A stretch of 64,000 nt of DNA. Origin: Sphaerisporangium dianthi (GTDB taxonomy: Bacteria > Actinomycetota > Actinomycetes > Streptosporangiales > Streptosporangiaceae). The stretch covers positions 62,001 through 126,000 of the forward strand of contig NZ_JBHSFP010000007.1 of NCBI RefSeq assembly GCF_042654065.1. The letters run 5' to 3'. Each line of letters opens with the position of its first letter. The first letter of the stretch is position 1. Position numbers and translations under genes: made by a program. The notes beneath the pieces were generated by a model. The model had not been told where the DNA came from, did not search any database, and saw only the letters and a list, made by a program, of their open reading frames with translations. This document shows, piece by piece, positions 34,298 through 43,085 of the stretch.

Positions 34298-35044
34298 ATG
34301 ACGTTGCGCCCCGTGCAGGTGAACATCAAGGCCGTTGACGCCTCGGCGGTCGGCCGGTTCTGGGCGGAGGCGCTCGGCTGGAGTGTTCTCAGCGAGAGAC
34401 TCGGCGTGACCACCTACGTCGGCCCCGCCGGCGACTTCGCCTGGCCGGACCCGGTGACCGTCTGCGTCGACGTCGTCACCGTCCCGGAACCCAAGACGAC
34501 GACGAAGAACCGCACGCACCTCGATCTCGCCACCACTTCTGCGGCCCATCAGGCGGAGCTGGTCGCACGGCTTGAGGGTCTCGGCGCGACGCCCGTCGAC
34601 GTGGGCCAGGGCGACGTGCCGTGGACGGTCCTGGCCGACCCGGAGGGCAACGAGTTCTGCGTGCTGGAGCCTCGGGAGGTCTACCGGGACACCGGGCCGC
34701 TGGCCGCCGTGGTGGTCGACTGCGAGGATCCTCGGGCCATGGCCCGGTTCTGGGGTGAGGCGATGGACTGGACCCTGCTCGAGGTGACCGACGATCATGC
34801 GGTGCTGCGCTCCGCCAAGGGCGCCGGCCCGTATCTCGAGTTCCTCCGCACGCCCGGCGTGAAGACCGTGCCGGACCGCGTCCATCTTGACCTGCTGCCG
34901 TACCCCGGCGACGACAAAGCCGCGGAGGTGGCCCGGCTGCGGGCCCTCGGCGCCAACGACCTGGACCTCGGCCAGGGTGACGTCCCATGGACGTGCCTGA
35001 CCGACCCGGAGGGCCACGAGTTCTGCGTCCTCGCCCTGTCCTGA
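34298..35044 (+). CDS. Double VOC (glyoxalase-like) domain protein
   Basis: A 248-aa protein made of two similar halves (about 1-120 and 125-248). Each half has the VOC/glyoxalase-like ending DPEGNEFCVL or DPEGHEFCVL and the preceding GQGDVPWT. The halves are clear internal duplicates. The family binds metal or small aromatics and includes glyoxalases, resistance proteins and extradiol-like folds. Nothing singles out one. A -10-like TAAGAT lies about 9 nt before the ATG, suggesting a leaderless mRNA. Confidence 0.88.
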   Translation: MTLRPVQVNIKAVDASAVGRFWAEALGWSVLSERLGVTTYVGPAGDFAWPDPVTVCVDVVTVPEPKTTTKNRTHLDLATTSAAHQAELVARLEGLGATPVDVGQGDVPWTVLADPEGNEFCVLEPREVYRDTGPLAAVVVDCEDPRAMARFWGEAMDWTLLEVTDDHAVLRSAKGAGPYLEFLRTPGVKTVPDRVHLDLLPYPGDDKAAEVARLRALGANDLDLGQGDVPWTCLTDPEGHEFCVLALS

Positions 35045-35505
35045 CGCGGAGCATTGACGACATCCCGGCACGTGAGCCTTGCGTGCTCATGCCCCTGGGC
35101 GGGTCGCCACGGGAATGACCTGCTCGCGACATCGCGTGACCAGGGCGAGGGCTGCCGGAAATACAGCCGCACGTGTGGGATCGAACGTGGTGGCAGGTGG
35201 CCGAAATCGGGTGTCATATCGCGCTTCGACGAGGACGGACTTCTCGATGGCGCAGCGGAAGAGGACAGGTCCCCGGATTTCCGTCACCCCTGATTCACAT
35301 TCGTCTTCCACGACGTCGAATGAACATCGGCATTCCCGGCCGATCGCGGCTGTCGACGCTGTTCGCCCCCTCGGCCCCTGACTCTCCGTTCGGACGCCTT
35401 TACAACGTAGATCCGTAGCGTACGCATGCGTCCGAATAAGTGTTATAAGAGGCAGCCATCCGGCCCAGGGTGACATCTACGATCCCACCGCGTTAGCCTT
35501 TTGGG
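35045..35505. other. 461-bp gap without a convincing gene
   Basis: Several overlapping open frames cross this gap but none has actinobacterial third-position GC or a family match. A minus-strand frame of 129 codons (35087-35476) has mixed third-position use. The 3' end contains GTTAGCCT just before the next GTG, probably the -10 of a leaderless gene. Otherwise I see nothing. Confidence 0.4.
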
Positions 35506-36525
35506 GTGGTTGCCAGGTTTGTCCGCAGTTACGAAGAACGTCGCGAACCGGCCCCGACCCGGATCCGGGAACTGGACGCGGTGCGCGGCTTCGCCGTCTG
35601 CGGCATCACGATCGTCAACACCTGGCAGCACACCTCCGACGCCGTCCACCGGCACACCACCACGCCCACCGACTGGCTGGCCGAGAACCTCCTGCAGAGC
35701 CGCTTCTTCCCGATCTTCTCGTTCCTGTTCGGCATCGGTTTCGTCCTGTTCCTGCGCTCCGCGGCCCGCCGCACGGCCCACCCCCGGCTCGTGCTGCTGC
35801 GCAGGCTCGCGGCCCTCGCCGCGCTCGGGCTGCTGCACCGGCTGCTCAGCCCCGGCGAGGTGCTGGTCCCCTACGCCCTCACCGGCGCCCTGGTCCTGCT
35901 GCCGGCCTCGTATTTGCGCCGGTGGGCGGTGCTGGCCGCGGGGATCGCCGCCTCGCTGTGGGCGGTCCTGTTCCACGCCGGGGGCGTCTGGCTGATCCCC
36001 GGGCTGTTCCTGCTCGGCATGGCCGTGATCGAGTACGCCCCCGGGACCCGCGCGCTGCGGGCGGCCTTCCTCGTGAGCGCCCCGCTCGCCGTGGCGCTCA
36101 CCGGGGCCTGGACATACCTGTGGGCGCACCAGGAGACCTTCCGCTTCCCCTTCACGGTGAGCGTGTACCCGCTGGCCGGCCTGGCCGCGGCCACGGCGTA
36201 CTGCACCGGCCTGCTGCTGGTGCTGGACCGCGCGCCCCGGCTCATGGCCGTGCTCGAACCGCTCGGCCGCATCGCCCTCACCGCGTACGTCACCGGCACA
36301 CTGGTCACCCTCGCGGCCCTGCCGCTGCTCGTCAGGGACGGCAGCCGCGCCGGTGTGCTCGCCGTCGCCTTGGCCGCGATCGTCGCGCTGGCCGCCTTCG
36401 CCCGCTGGTGGACGGCCCGGTACAGGTACGGCCCGCTGGAATGGGCCTGGCGGTGCGTCACCTGGTGGGAACCGGTGCCCAACCGCCGCCCGCGAGCCTC
36501 GGCAGCCGGGGGTCCCGGCCTCTAG
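35506..36525 (+). CDS. DUF418-family membrane protein
   Basis: A 339-aa protein beginning with GTG about 10 nt after TTAGCCT. RIRELDAVRGFAVCGITIVN and the run of about eight to nine membrane helices are typical, and the C-terminal YRYGPLEWAWRCVTWWE is the DUF418 hallmark. The family (YeiB) is present in many bacteria with no known reaction. It lies 9 bp before the nitrilase gene and is probably on the same transcript. Confidence 0.9.
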   Translation: MVARFVRSYEERREPAPTRIRELDAVRGFAVCGITIVNTWQHTSDAVHRHTTTPTDWLAENLLQSRFFPIFSFLFGIGFVLFLRSAARRTAHPRLVLLRRLAALAALGLLHRLLSPGEVLVPYALTGALVLLPASYLRRWAVLAAGIAASLWAVLFHAGGVWLIPGLFLLGMAVIEYAPGTRALRAAFLVSAPLAVALTGAWTYLWAHQETFRFPFTVSVYPLAGLAAATAYCTGLLLVLDRAPRLMAVLEPLGRIALTAYVTGTLVTLAALPLLVRDGSRAGVLAVALAAIVALAAFARWWTARYRYGPLEWAWRCVTWWEPVPNRRPRASAAGGPGL

Positions 36526-36534
36526 GCTGGTGCG

Positions 36535-37374
36535 GTGACCCGCATCGCCCTGTGCCAGATCCCGGTCTCCGCCGACCCCAAGACCAACCTCGAACGCGTG
36601 CGCGACGCCCTCGGCCGCGCCGCCTCGCGCGGCGCGACGCTCGCCGTGTTCCCCGAGGCGACGCTGACCCGCTTCGGCAAGGGCATCGCCGAGTCCGCCG
36701 AGCCGCTCGACGGCCCGTTCGTGACCGCCGTGGCCGACGCCGCGCGGGCCCACGAGATCGCCGTCGTCCTCGGCACCTTCGAACCCGCCGACGGTGACCG
36801 GGCCGAGGGCTCCCGGGTGTACAACACTGCCATCGCCCTCGACCGGCGCGGCCGCCTGCGGGCCGCGTACCGCAAGATCCACCTGTTCGACTCCTTCGGC
36901 GCCCGCGAGTCCGACCTCGTCGCCCCCGGCGGCACGCCGGTGGTCGTGGAGCTCGAAGGCCTGCGCCTCGGCCTGATCACCTGCTACGACGTGCGTTTCC
37001 CCGAGCTGGCGCGCGCCCTGGTCGACCAGGGCGCCGACACCTTCGCCGTGATCGCCGCCTGGGGGTCGGGCCCGATGAAGGAGGAGCACTGGGCCACCCT
37101 GGTCAGGGCACGCGCCATCGAGAACACCACGTGGACGATCGCCGTCGGCCAGGCCCCCGACCCGGACGCCAGGGACGGCTTCGGCGTGGGCCGCAGCATG
37201 CTCGTCGACCCGTTGGGCGTGGTCCGTGCCGATCTGGGGCCCCATGGCGCGGTCCAGGTCGTCGAGATCGACCCGGCCGAGACCGAGCGGGTGCGCGCCA
37301 CGCTGCCCTGCCTTTCCCACCGGCGTCCAGATATTTATCGCTCCCTGCCGAACGCCGAGGTCGGCAGATCGTAA
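36535..37374 (+). CDS. Carbon-nitrogen hydrolase (nitrilase superfamily amidase)
   Basis: A 279-aa protein starting with GTG. The catalytic triad is Glu in AVFPEATLTRFG, Lys in AAYRKIHLFDSFG and Cys in LITCYDVRFPE, with the usual AIENTTWTIAVGQ. The fold hydrolyses amide C-N bonds. This branch resembles omega-amidase and deaminated-glutathione amidase (Nit1). Substrate is not decided. An upstream TAGGCT about 7 nt before the GTG is -10-like, so it may also be transcribed on its own. Confidence 0.92.
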   Translation: MTRIALCQIPVSADPKTNLERVRDALGRAASRGATLAVFPEATLTRFGKGIAESAEPLDGPFVTAVADAARAHEIAVVLGTFEPADGDRAEGSRVYNTAIALDRRGRLRAAYRKIHLFDSFGARESDLVAPGGTPVVVELEGLRLGLITCYDVRFPELARALVDQGADTFAVIAAWGSGPMKEEHWATLVRARAIENTTWTIAVGQAPDPDARDGFGVGRSMLVDPLGVVRADLGPHGAVQVVEIDPAETERVRATLPCLSHRRPDIYRSLPNAEVGRS

Positions 37375-37384
37375 AATGCGGGAT

Positions 37385-37843
37385 GTGAGCGAGCCGGCAC
37401 CAAGCACTCAGATGCAAAAGGTCATCCCCCCTCGGCTGCTGGTGCCCTACCTCGCGGGCCAGCGCACGATCATCTCCGGCTACGTCTACCGCGTCCAAGA
37501 CTGCTCGCGGCTGACCAGCCCCGAGCAGCTCGTGTCCGCCCTCGACCTGGTCTTCGAGGGGTCCGAGCTCACGCCCTCGGTCCCCGAGCTGTACATACTG
37601 CGATGGCAGGTGCGCGACACCGACTCCTACGTCGTCCCTTACGGCCCCCACATGGGCGGAGATTGGAACGATTCGCCCCCCTTCGCGGGCAACGGGTTCA
37701 CCACCTCCCGCCAGCACGTGGTGCCCCAGTTCCACACCCCGCCGATGCCCATCCCCGCCGGAGCCGAGATCCGCCACCTGTCCACCCGCGGCGAGCGGCG
37801 CTTCGCCGACTACGACGGCCTGACCTGGCAGCCGGCCGCATGA
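37385..37843 (+). CDS. Unknown protein, first of an overlapping pair
   Basis: A 152-aa protein from the GTG at 37385, eight bases after the -10-like TAAAAT that overlaps the previous stop. I recognise no family. The sequence is soluble, with RTIISGYVYRVQD early, YILRWQVRDTDSYVVPYG in the middle and HHPQ-like GFTTSRQHVVPQFHTPPMPIPAG near the end. The dense aromatic and His/Pro content is unlike regulators. The stop overlaps the next ATG by 4 bp, so the two products are made together. Confidence 0.6.
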   Translation: MSEPAPSTQMQKVIPPRLLVPYLAGQRTIISGYVYRVQDCSRLTSPEQLVSALDLVFEGSELTPSVPELYILRWQVRDTDSYVVPYGPHMGGDWNDSPPFAGNGFTTSRQHVVPQFHTPPMPIPAGAEIRHLSTRGERRFADYDGLTWQPAA

Positions 37844-38268
37844 GCGACATCGAACCCGTCGGCCTCGGCTTCATCGCCCACCAGCACGACCAGACGTACG
37901 CCGCGGCACTCGGCCCCGGCCCCGACGACGTGATCCTGTTCAGCGAGGAGCCCCGCGAGGGCTTCCAGCGGGTGGGCGGCTACTGGCGGCGGCAGGTCCG
38001 CCGCGAAGACCTCCAGTGGCTGGTCCTGCTGCGCACGATCGGCGCGTTCGGCGGCGAGCCGTGCGTGGTCCTGGACGAGGACGACGACGGCCTGCACATC
38101 GCCTACACCGGGCACAGCGGCCTGAAGGCCGAGACGCTCGGCTACTGGATGGTCGACCACGGGGCCTACGAGGTCGTCGTCCCGCACGAGGAGGTCCACT
38201 CCATCCGCGTCGAACGCGTGCCCATCCCGTGTCAACCGACGCAGGGCCTGAGTGTCTCTGGGGTGTGA
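37840..38268 (+). CDS. Unknown protein, second of an overlapping pair
   Basis: A 142-aa acidic protein with GLGFIAHQHDQTYAAALG, ILFSEEPREGFQRVGGYWRR and LVLLRTIGAFGGEPCVVLDEDDDG. No family is recognised. It is coupled to the upstream partner by ATGA overlap, and its own stop overlaps the GTG of the ECF sigma gene (GTGA), so the three genes form one translationally coupled set. A role linked to that sigma factor is inference. Confidence 0.6.
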   Translation: MSDIEPVGLGFIAHQHDQTYAAALGPGPDDVILFSEEPREGFQRVGGYWRRQVRREDLQWLVLLRTIGAFGGEPCVVLDEDDDGLHIAYTGHSGLKAETLGYWMVDHGAYEVVVPHEEVHSIRVERVPIPCQPTQGLSVSGV

Positions 38269-38777
38269 CCGAAACCTCCCTCCTGTCGGCGGGCCGGCCG
38301 TCGTTCGCCGAGATCTTCGCCGCGCACTATCCGGCGATGGTGCGGCTGGCGGGCCTGCTCGGCGCGGACGACCCCGAGGACATCGCTCAGGAGGCGTTCG
38401 CGCGGCTGCACCCGCGGCTGGCGCGCCTGCGCGATGAGACGGCGGCGCTGCCGTACCTCCGGGCGATCGTCTGCAACCTGACCCGCAACCGGTTACGCCA
38501 TCTCCGGCTGGTACGCCTGCGGAGGTCCGAGCCTCCGCCCGCCCAAGGCGGCGGCGAGGAGGCGTACCTGGTCGCCGAACGGCATCGGGACCTGCTGGCC
38601 GCCGTGGACCGGCTGCCGCGCCGCCAGCGCGAGGCCCTGGTCCTGCGCTACTGGCTCGACCTGTCCGAGCGCGAGATCGCCGACGCCATGGGCGTGTCCC
38701 CCGGCTCCGTGAAGAGCCACACCAGCCGCGCCATCGCGGCCCTCGGTCGTGCACTCCAGGAGAGCAGCGATGATTGA
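38265..38777 (+). CDS. ECF sigma factor (SigE-like)
   Basis: A 170-aa protein. Region 2 is visible as FAEIFAAHYPAMVRLAGLLG and DPEDIAQEAFARLHPRL, and region 4 as VDRLPRRQREALVLRYWLDLSEREIADAMGVSPGSVKSHTSRAIAAL. The start GTG overlaps the upstream stop. The ATG of the next gene overlaps its stop by 8 bp. That membrane protein probably controls it. Confidence 0.92.
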   Translation: MTETSLLSAGRPSFAEIFAAHYPAMVRLAGLLGADDPEDIAQEAFARLHPRLARLRDETAALPYLRAIVCNLTRNRLRHLRLVRLRRSEPPPAQGGGEEAYLVAERHRDLLAAVDRLPRRQREALVLRYWLDLSEREIADAMGVSPGSVKSHTSRAIAALGRALQESSDD

Positions 38778-39987
38778 CGACGACCTCCGCGAGGCCCTGC
38801 GCGCCCGCGCCTCGACCTACCGGACCAGCCCGCACGCGTGGATCGGCGTCCAGCGGCGCCTCGGCACGGCCCGGCGCCGCAGGTTCGCGGCCCTGGCGGC
38901 CGCTTCGCTGTCGGTGGCCGCGCTGGCCGCGGGCGTGCCGACGGTGCTCTCGGGCACCGGGTCCGACCGCACCCCCACCACCCACGCGACCGCCACCGCG
39001 GTCCCGTCCGACGATCGCGAGGACGCCTTCGAGCGCCAGACTCGGGAAAGTCCTCCCATCGGGGACACGGTGACGCTGGCCAACCCGGCCGACGGCCGGC
39101 GCATGCGTCTCTGGTTCAGCAGGAGGCCGCAGGAACGGGGCCTCGACCAGCCGGCGCCGCCCAACCCGCCCACGTACGTCGTCCTCTGCTGGGCCACGCA
39201 GGACGGCCTGCGCGGCGGGACGTTGGCGAACTGCCCCATAGACGCCGATCCCCGCCACTCGGGCGAGTACGCCTGGCACGTCGGCGGCACGGAGGAGGAC
39301 TGGTCACGCGGGGAGACGATCATCTCCTATGGCGTCGCCCGCTCCCAGGTGGGGAAGGTGTCGGCCGTCGCCGCGGACGGCACGCGGCTGCCTGGCGTGA
39401 TCTACCGGCCGAAGGGCGCCCCCGCGGCGGTGTGGGCGGTGACCTACCCGGCGCGGGCACGGGTGCGCGCCTTCGAGTTCGGCGACACCGAGGGCAAGGT
39501 CCTCGGCCGGAAGACGCTTCCTGAGGACCTGCGCTTCCCGACGAACGCCAAGCTCCTGAAACCCGCCCTCGACCTGCCCGGAGGGCTCACCGCGCGCATG
39601 TACGCGGACGGGACGGCCGCCTGGCTGCGAGGCGGAGCCATGGTCGCCGCGACGGAGATCATGACCCCCGGCGAGACGGCCGCCGCCGAGGCGAGGATCT
39701 TCACCTGGTACCTGATGTCCGGCCGCTGGTTCGGCATCGCGAGCGCGAGGACGGCGAGGGTCGAGCTGATCGCGGGTACGAAGACCATCCGGACCGCCAC
39801 GAGGCACGACCCCTGGAAACGCGGTCTCGCCCTGTTCTCGGCCCCCTGCGGGTCCGAGCGCGACCTCTACGTCAAGGGGTACACGATCGTCGGCTTCGAC
39901 GCCGGCGGCAAGGAGATCTGGCGGGTGAAGGAGCCTCCCCATCCGCCCCAGTGGACCGGCGTCCCCCTGTCCACGCCCGCACGGTGA
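38770..39987 (+). CDS. Membrane-anchored partner of the ECF sigma factor (putative anti-sigma)
   Basis: A 405-aa protein. A short cytoplasmic tail (about residues 1-44, MIDDDLREALRARASTYRTS) is followed by one membrane helix (about 45-65) and a long extracytoplasmic domain of unknown fold. The overlap with the sigma gene suggests an anti-sigma role. It lacks the HxxxCxxC zinc motif of ZAS-type anti-sigmas. The outer part ends with GYTIVGFDAGGKEIW, a beta-rich look. Confidence 0.75.
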   Translation: MIDDDLREALRARASTYRTSPHAWIGVQRRLGTARRRRFAALAAASLSVAALAAGVPTVLSGTGSDRTPTTHATATAVPSDDREDAFERQTRESPPIGDTVTLANPADGRRMRLWFSRRPQERGLDQPAPPNPPTYVVLCWATQDGLRGGTLANCPIDADPRHSGEYAWHVGGTEEDWSRGETIISYGVARSQVGKVSAVAADGTRLPGVIYRPKGAPAAVWAVTYPARARVRAFEFGDTEGKVLGRKTLPEDLRFPTNAKLLKPALDLPGGLTARMYADGTAAWLRGGAMVAATEIMTPGETAAAEARIFTWYLMSGRWFGIASARTARVELIAGTKTIRTATRHDPWKRGLALFSAPCGSERDLYVKGYTIVGFDAGGKEIWRVKEPPHPPQWTGVPLSTPAR

Positions 39988-39992
39988 ACGGC

Positions 39993-40034
39993 GGCCGGCG
40001 GTGGTCCGAGCACGAAGGCGACCGGCCGCCGGCC
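39993..40034. terminator. GC-rich inverted repeat between convergent genes
   Basis: GGCCGGCGG (39993-40001) and CCGCCGGCC (40026-40034) can pair with a 24-base loop between the anti-sigma-like gene and the convergent carboxyltransferase gene. It lacks a U-tract, so this is only a candidate. Confidence 0.3.
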
Positions 40035-40081
40035 GGGCACGCCGATGAACGACCGGCGGCCGATCCGGTGCGGGCGGGAGC

Positions 40082-41770
40082 TCAGTGCGGAGTGCCGAGG
40101 TGGCGGTAGCGGGCCAGGCGGGTCGTCAGGCGGTCCTCGGGCGGGCGCTCCATCAGGGCGAGAATCTCGTGCTCGATCGTGGCGGCGACCCGCTCGCAGA
40201 AGGCCTGCGGCTCGTAGGCGGCGTCAGGGAACTCGGGGATGACACGGTCGACGATGCCGTCCCGCCGCAGGTCCCGGGCCTGCACGCCTTGCGCCTTGGC
40301 GATCTCGGGCGCGAAGTCGATGGTCCGGTACAGGATCGCCGACGCGCCCTCGGGCGACAGCGGCGACAGCCAGCCGTGCTGGGCGCACAGCACCCGGTCG
40401 GCCGGCAGCAGGGCCAGGGCGGCGCCGCCCGCGCCCTCGCCGAGGATCAGGCACACGGTCGGCGCGTCCAGCGTCACCAGGGTGGCGAGCGCGCGGGCGA
40501 TCTCCGCGGCCAGCCCGCCCTCCTCGGCCGTCCTGGACAGCGCCGCCCCGGCCGTGTCGATCACCGTGACGAGCGGCAGGCCGAGTTCGGCGGCCAGGTG
40601 CATGCCCCGGCGGGCCACCCGCAGCCCGGCGGGGCCGAGGTGACGGCCGGCGCTCTGCCTGCGGTCCTGGCCGAGCACGACGGCGGGCGCCCGGCCGAAC
40701 CTGGCCAGGGCGAGCAGCAGGCCGGGATCGTTCTCTCCCGCGCCGGTGCCGTTCAGCGGGGTCACGTCCGAGGCGCCGAGCTTGAGCAGCGCCTTGACGC
40801 CCGGCCGGTCGTCGCGCCGTGAGCGGCTGATCGCCTCCCAGGCGCCGACCTCGGCGGCCCGCTCCTCCGGCTCCAGGCGCCAGGCGAGCCCTTCCCCGCC
40901 CTTCGCGGCCTCCCTCGTCTCGGTCTCCCCGGCCTCACCCGTCTCGGTCTCCCGGGCCTCCCTCGTCTCGGTCTCCCCTGCCTCGGTTTCTCGGGTTTTC
41001 CCGGTTTCCCCCGTCTCCGCGGCATCGTCGTGCGACGGACGGCCGGCGCTCTCCAGTCCGCCCGCCGCCGCGTTCTTGAGGTCCATCGGCGCGCAGAGGA
41101 CCGCGAGCGCGCGGATCGCCACCTCGCGGGCCTTGTCGGCGGACACCACGGCGTCGACGAGGCCGTGCTTGAAGAGGTTCTCGGCGACCTGCACGCCCTC
41201 GGGGAACGGGTAGCCGTGCAGGGACTCGAAGATCCTGGGCCCGAGGAACCCGATCAGCGCGCCCGGCTCGGCCGCGGTGACGTGCCCGAGCGACCCCCAC
41301 GAGGCGAACACCCCGCCGGTGGTGGGGTGGCGCAGGTACACGATGTACGGCAGGCCGGCGGCGCGGTGGGCCGATACGGCGGCGCTGATCTTGATCATCT
41401 GGACGAAGGCGAGCGCGCCCTCCTGCATGCGGGTGCCGCCCGACGCGGGCGCGGCCAGCAGCGGCAGCCCTTCCGCCGTCGCCCGCTCCACGGCGCGCAC
41501 CAGCCGCTCGGCGGCGGCCACCCCGATCGAGCCGGCCAGGAAGGAGAACTCGCAGGCCATGACCGCCACCCGGCGGCCGCCCAGCAGCCCCTCACCGGTC
41601 ACCACCGACTCGTCGTAGGGCGTCCTCGACCGCGCCGCCGCCAGTTCCTCGGCGTACGGCGAGCCGGGGGCCGCGGGATCCACGGTCGGCTCGTCCCACG
41701 ACTTCCACGACCCAGGGTCCAGAACGGTGCGGATCAGCGTGTACGCGTCCGGCCGGGCGGCGGCGCTCAT
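40082..41770 (-). CDS. Fused acetyl-CoA/propionyl-CoA carboxylase carboxyltransferase
   Basis: A 562-aa protein. The N-terminal half is beta-like: VTGEGLLGGRRVAVMACEFSFLAGSIG, then ASGGTRMQEGALAFVQM and TGGVFASWGSLGHVTAAEPGALIGFLGPRIF. The C-terminal half is alpha-like: NDPGLLLALARFGRAP, LPLVTVIDTAGAALSR and LILGEGAGGAALALLPADRV. A roughly 40-residue Glu/Thr/Arg repeat (about residues 244-285) joins the halves. The Cys4 zinc ribbon of bacterial AccD is absent. The reaction moves carboxyl from biotin to acyl-CoA. A type III CoA-transferase gene upstream on the same strand suggests acyl-CoA metabolism. Confidence 0.88.
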   Translation of the reverse strand: MSAAARPDAYTLIRTVLDPGSWKSWDEPTVDPAAPGSPYAEELAAARSRTPYDESVVTGEGLLGGRRVAVMACEFSFLAGSIGVAAAERLVRAVERATAEGLPLLAAPASGGTRMQEGALAFVQMIKISAAVSAHRAAGLPYIVYLRHPTTGGVFASWGSLGHVTAAEPGALIGFLGPRIFESLHGYPFPEGVQVAENLFKHGLVDAVVSADKAREVAIRALAVLCAPMDLKNAAAGGLESAGRPSHDDAAETGETGKTRETEAGETETREARETETGEAGETETREAAKGGEGLAWRLEPEERAAEVGAWEAISRSRRDDRPGVKALLKLGASDVTPLNGTGAGENDPGLLLALARFGRAPAVVLGQDRRQSAGRHLGPAGLRVARRGMHLAAELGLPLVTVIDTAGAALSRTAEEGGLAAEIARALATLVTLDAPTVCLILGEGAGGAALALLPADRVLCAQHGWLSPLSPEGASAILYRTIDFAPEIAKAQGVQARDLRRDGIVDRVIPEFPDAAYEPQAFCERVAATIEHEILALMERPPEDRLTTRLARYRHLGTPH

Positions 41771-41927
41771 CGCCGCCCACCCGCGCCGCGCCGTCCGACC
41801 TGTGCGACTCGTCCAGACCGTCGGGACCGTCCGGACCGTCCGGACCTGAGGGCCCTTGCCCGACCCTCCCCGCCCTCGAGCGCGCACGGCGGGGCGCTCG
41901 CGCCTTTCCCTCTGCTCACGGGGCCGG

Positions 41928-43085
41928 TCACGCTTCCCGCTTCGCCAGCCAGTCGAGGACGACGTCGTTGTCCTGGCCGAGGGCGGGAGGCGCCAGGTGC
42001 TCGGCCTCGGGCGCGCCGTCGAACCGCAAGGGCGACCCCGGCAGCTCGATGGCGCCGAGCACCGGATGGTCGACGGTGACGACCATCTCCTGCGAGCGCG
42101 TCTGCTCCCACGCGTAGACCTCGTCGAGGGTGCGGATCGCCCCGGCCGGGATGCCGGCCTCCGCCAGCGCGGCGAGCCAGTGGGCCCGGTCGCGGACGCC
42201 CAGGCCCTTCTCCATGTCGGCGATCAACTCGTCGCGGTGAGCGAAACGTTCCCTGTTGACCACGTACTTCGGGTTCTGCGGGTCGATGCCGACGATCGGG
42301 GCGAACCTGCGCCACTGGACGTCGTTCGCGACGGCGATCTGGATCATGCCGTCGGCGCAGCGGAACGCCCCGTACGGCGCGATCGAGGCGTGATGGTTGC
42401 CACCGGCCAGCGGCACCTTGCCGCCGACCGTCCACGCCGTCCCGTGGTAGGAGTGAACGCCGACCACCGACGCCAGCAGCGAGGTGCGCACCACCTTCCC
42501 CTTGCCGGTGCGCTGTCTCTCGTACAGCGCCGCCAGCACGCCGTACGCGCCGTGGATGCCGGCGAGCAGGTCGGCGATCGAGGAGCCCACGCGGTACGGC
42601 TCGTCGGGCGAGGGCCCGGTGAGGCTCATCAAGCCCGCCTCCCCCTGGGCGATCTGGTCGTACCCGGGCCTGCCGCCTTCGGGGCCGTCATGGCCGAAAC
42701 CGGTGATCGACAGGACGACCAGGCGGGGATTCAGCTCGTGCAGGCGCTCCACGGGGAAGCCGAGCCGGTCCAGCACGCCCGTGCGGAAGTTCTCGATCAG
42801 GACGTCGCTCTGCCGCACGAGCCGGGTGAGCAGGGCGGCGCCTTCCTCGGACTTGAGGTCGAGAGTGATAGACCGTTTGTTCCGGTTGGCCGCCAGGAAA
42901 TACGTTGAGATGTCCCCCGAGGGCCCGACGAAGGGCGGCCCCCAGCCGCGCGACTCGTCGCCGCCGTCGGGATGCTCCACTTTGATCACCAAGGCGCCGA
43001 GGTCACCGAGCATCTGCGCTCCGTGCGGCCCGGCGAGCGCCCGGGACAGGTCGAGGACCACGATGTCACTGAGCGGTCCCTGCAA
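41928..43085 (-). CDS. CaiB/BaiF-family (type III) CoA-transferase
   Basis: A 385-aa protein. I choose the TTG at 43085 because GGAGG lies 6 nt before it and QGPLSDIVVLDLSRALAGP then starts as in the family. The catalytic Asp position is in ...RPGYDQIAQGEAGLMSLTG. Other marks are GALVIKVEHPDGGDESRGWGP and NRNKRSITLDLKSEEG. These enzymes move CoA between organic acids through a glutamyl/aspartyl thioester. The donor and acceptor are not known. It precedes the fused carboxyltransferase by 157 bp. Confidence 0.9.
   Translation of the reverse strand: MQGPLSDIVVLDLSRALAGPHGAQMLGDLGALVIKVEHPDGGDESRGWGPPFVGPSGDISTYFLAANRNKRSITLDLKSEEGAALLTRLVRQSDVLIENFRTGVLDRLGFPVERLHELNPRLVVLSITGFGHDGPEGGRPGYDQIAQGEAGLMSLTGPSPDEPYRVGSSIADLLAGIHGAYGVLAALYERQRTGKGKVVRTSLLASVVGVHSYHGTAWTVGGKVPLAGGNHHASIAPYGAFRCADGMIQIAVANDVQWRRFAPIVGIDPQNPKYVVNRERFAHRDELIADMEKGLGVRDRAHWLAALAEAGIPAGAIRTLDEVYAWEQTRSQEMVVTVDHPVLGAIELPGSPLRFDGAPEAEHLAPPALGQDNDVVLDWLAKREA

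Noticed and set aside
35087..35476. 129-codon minus-strand frame in the 461-bp gap
   Set aside because: Third codon positions are mixed rather than GC-biased, no RBS is seen, and no family is recognised.
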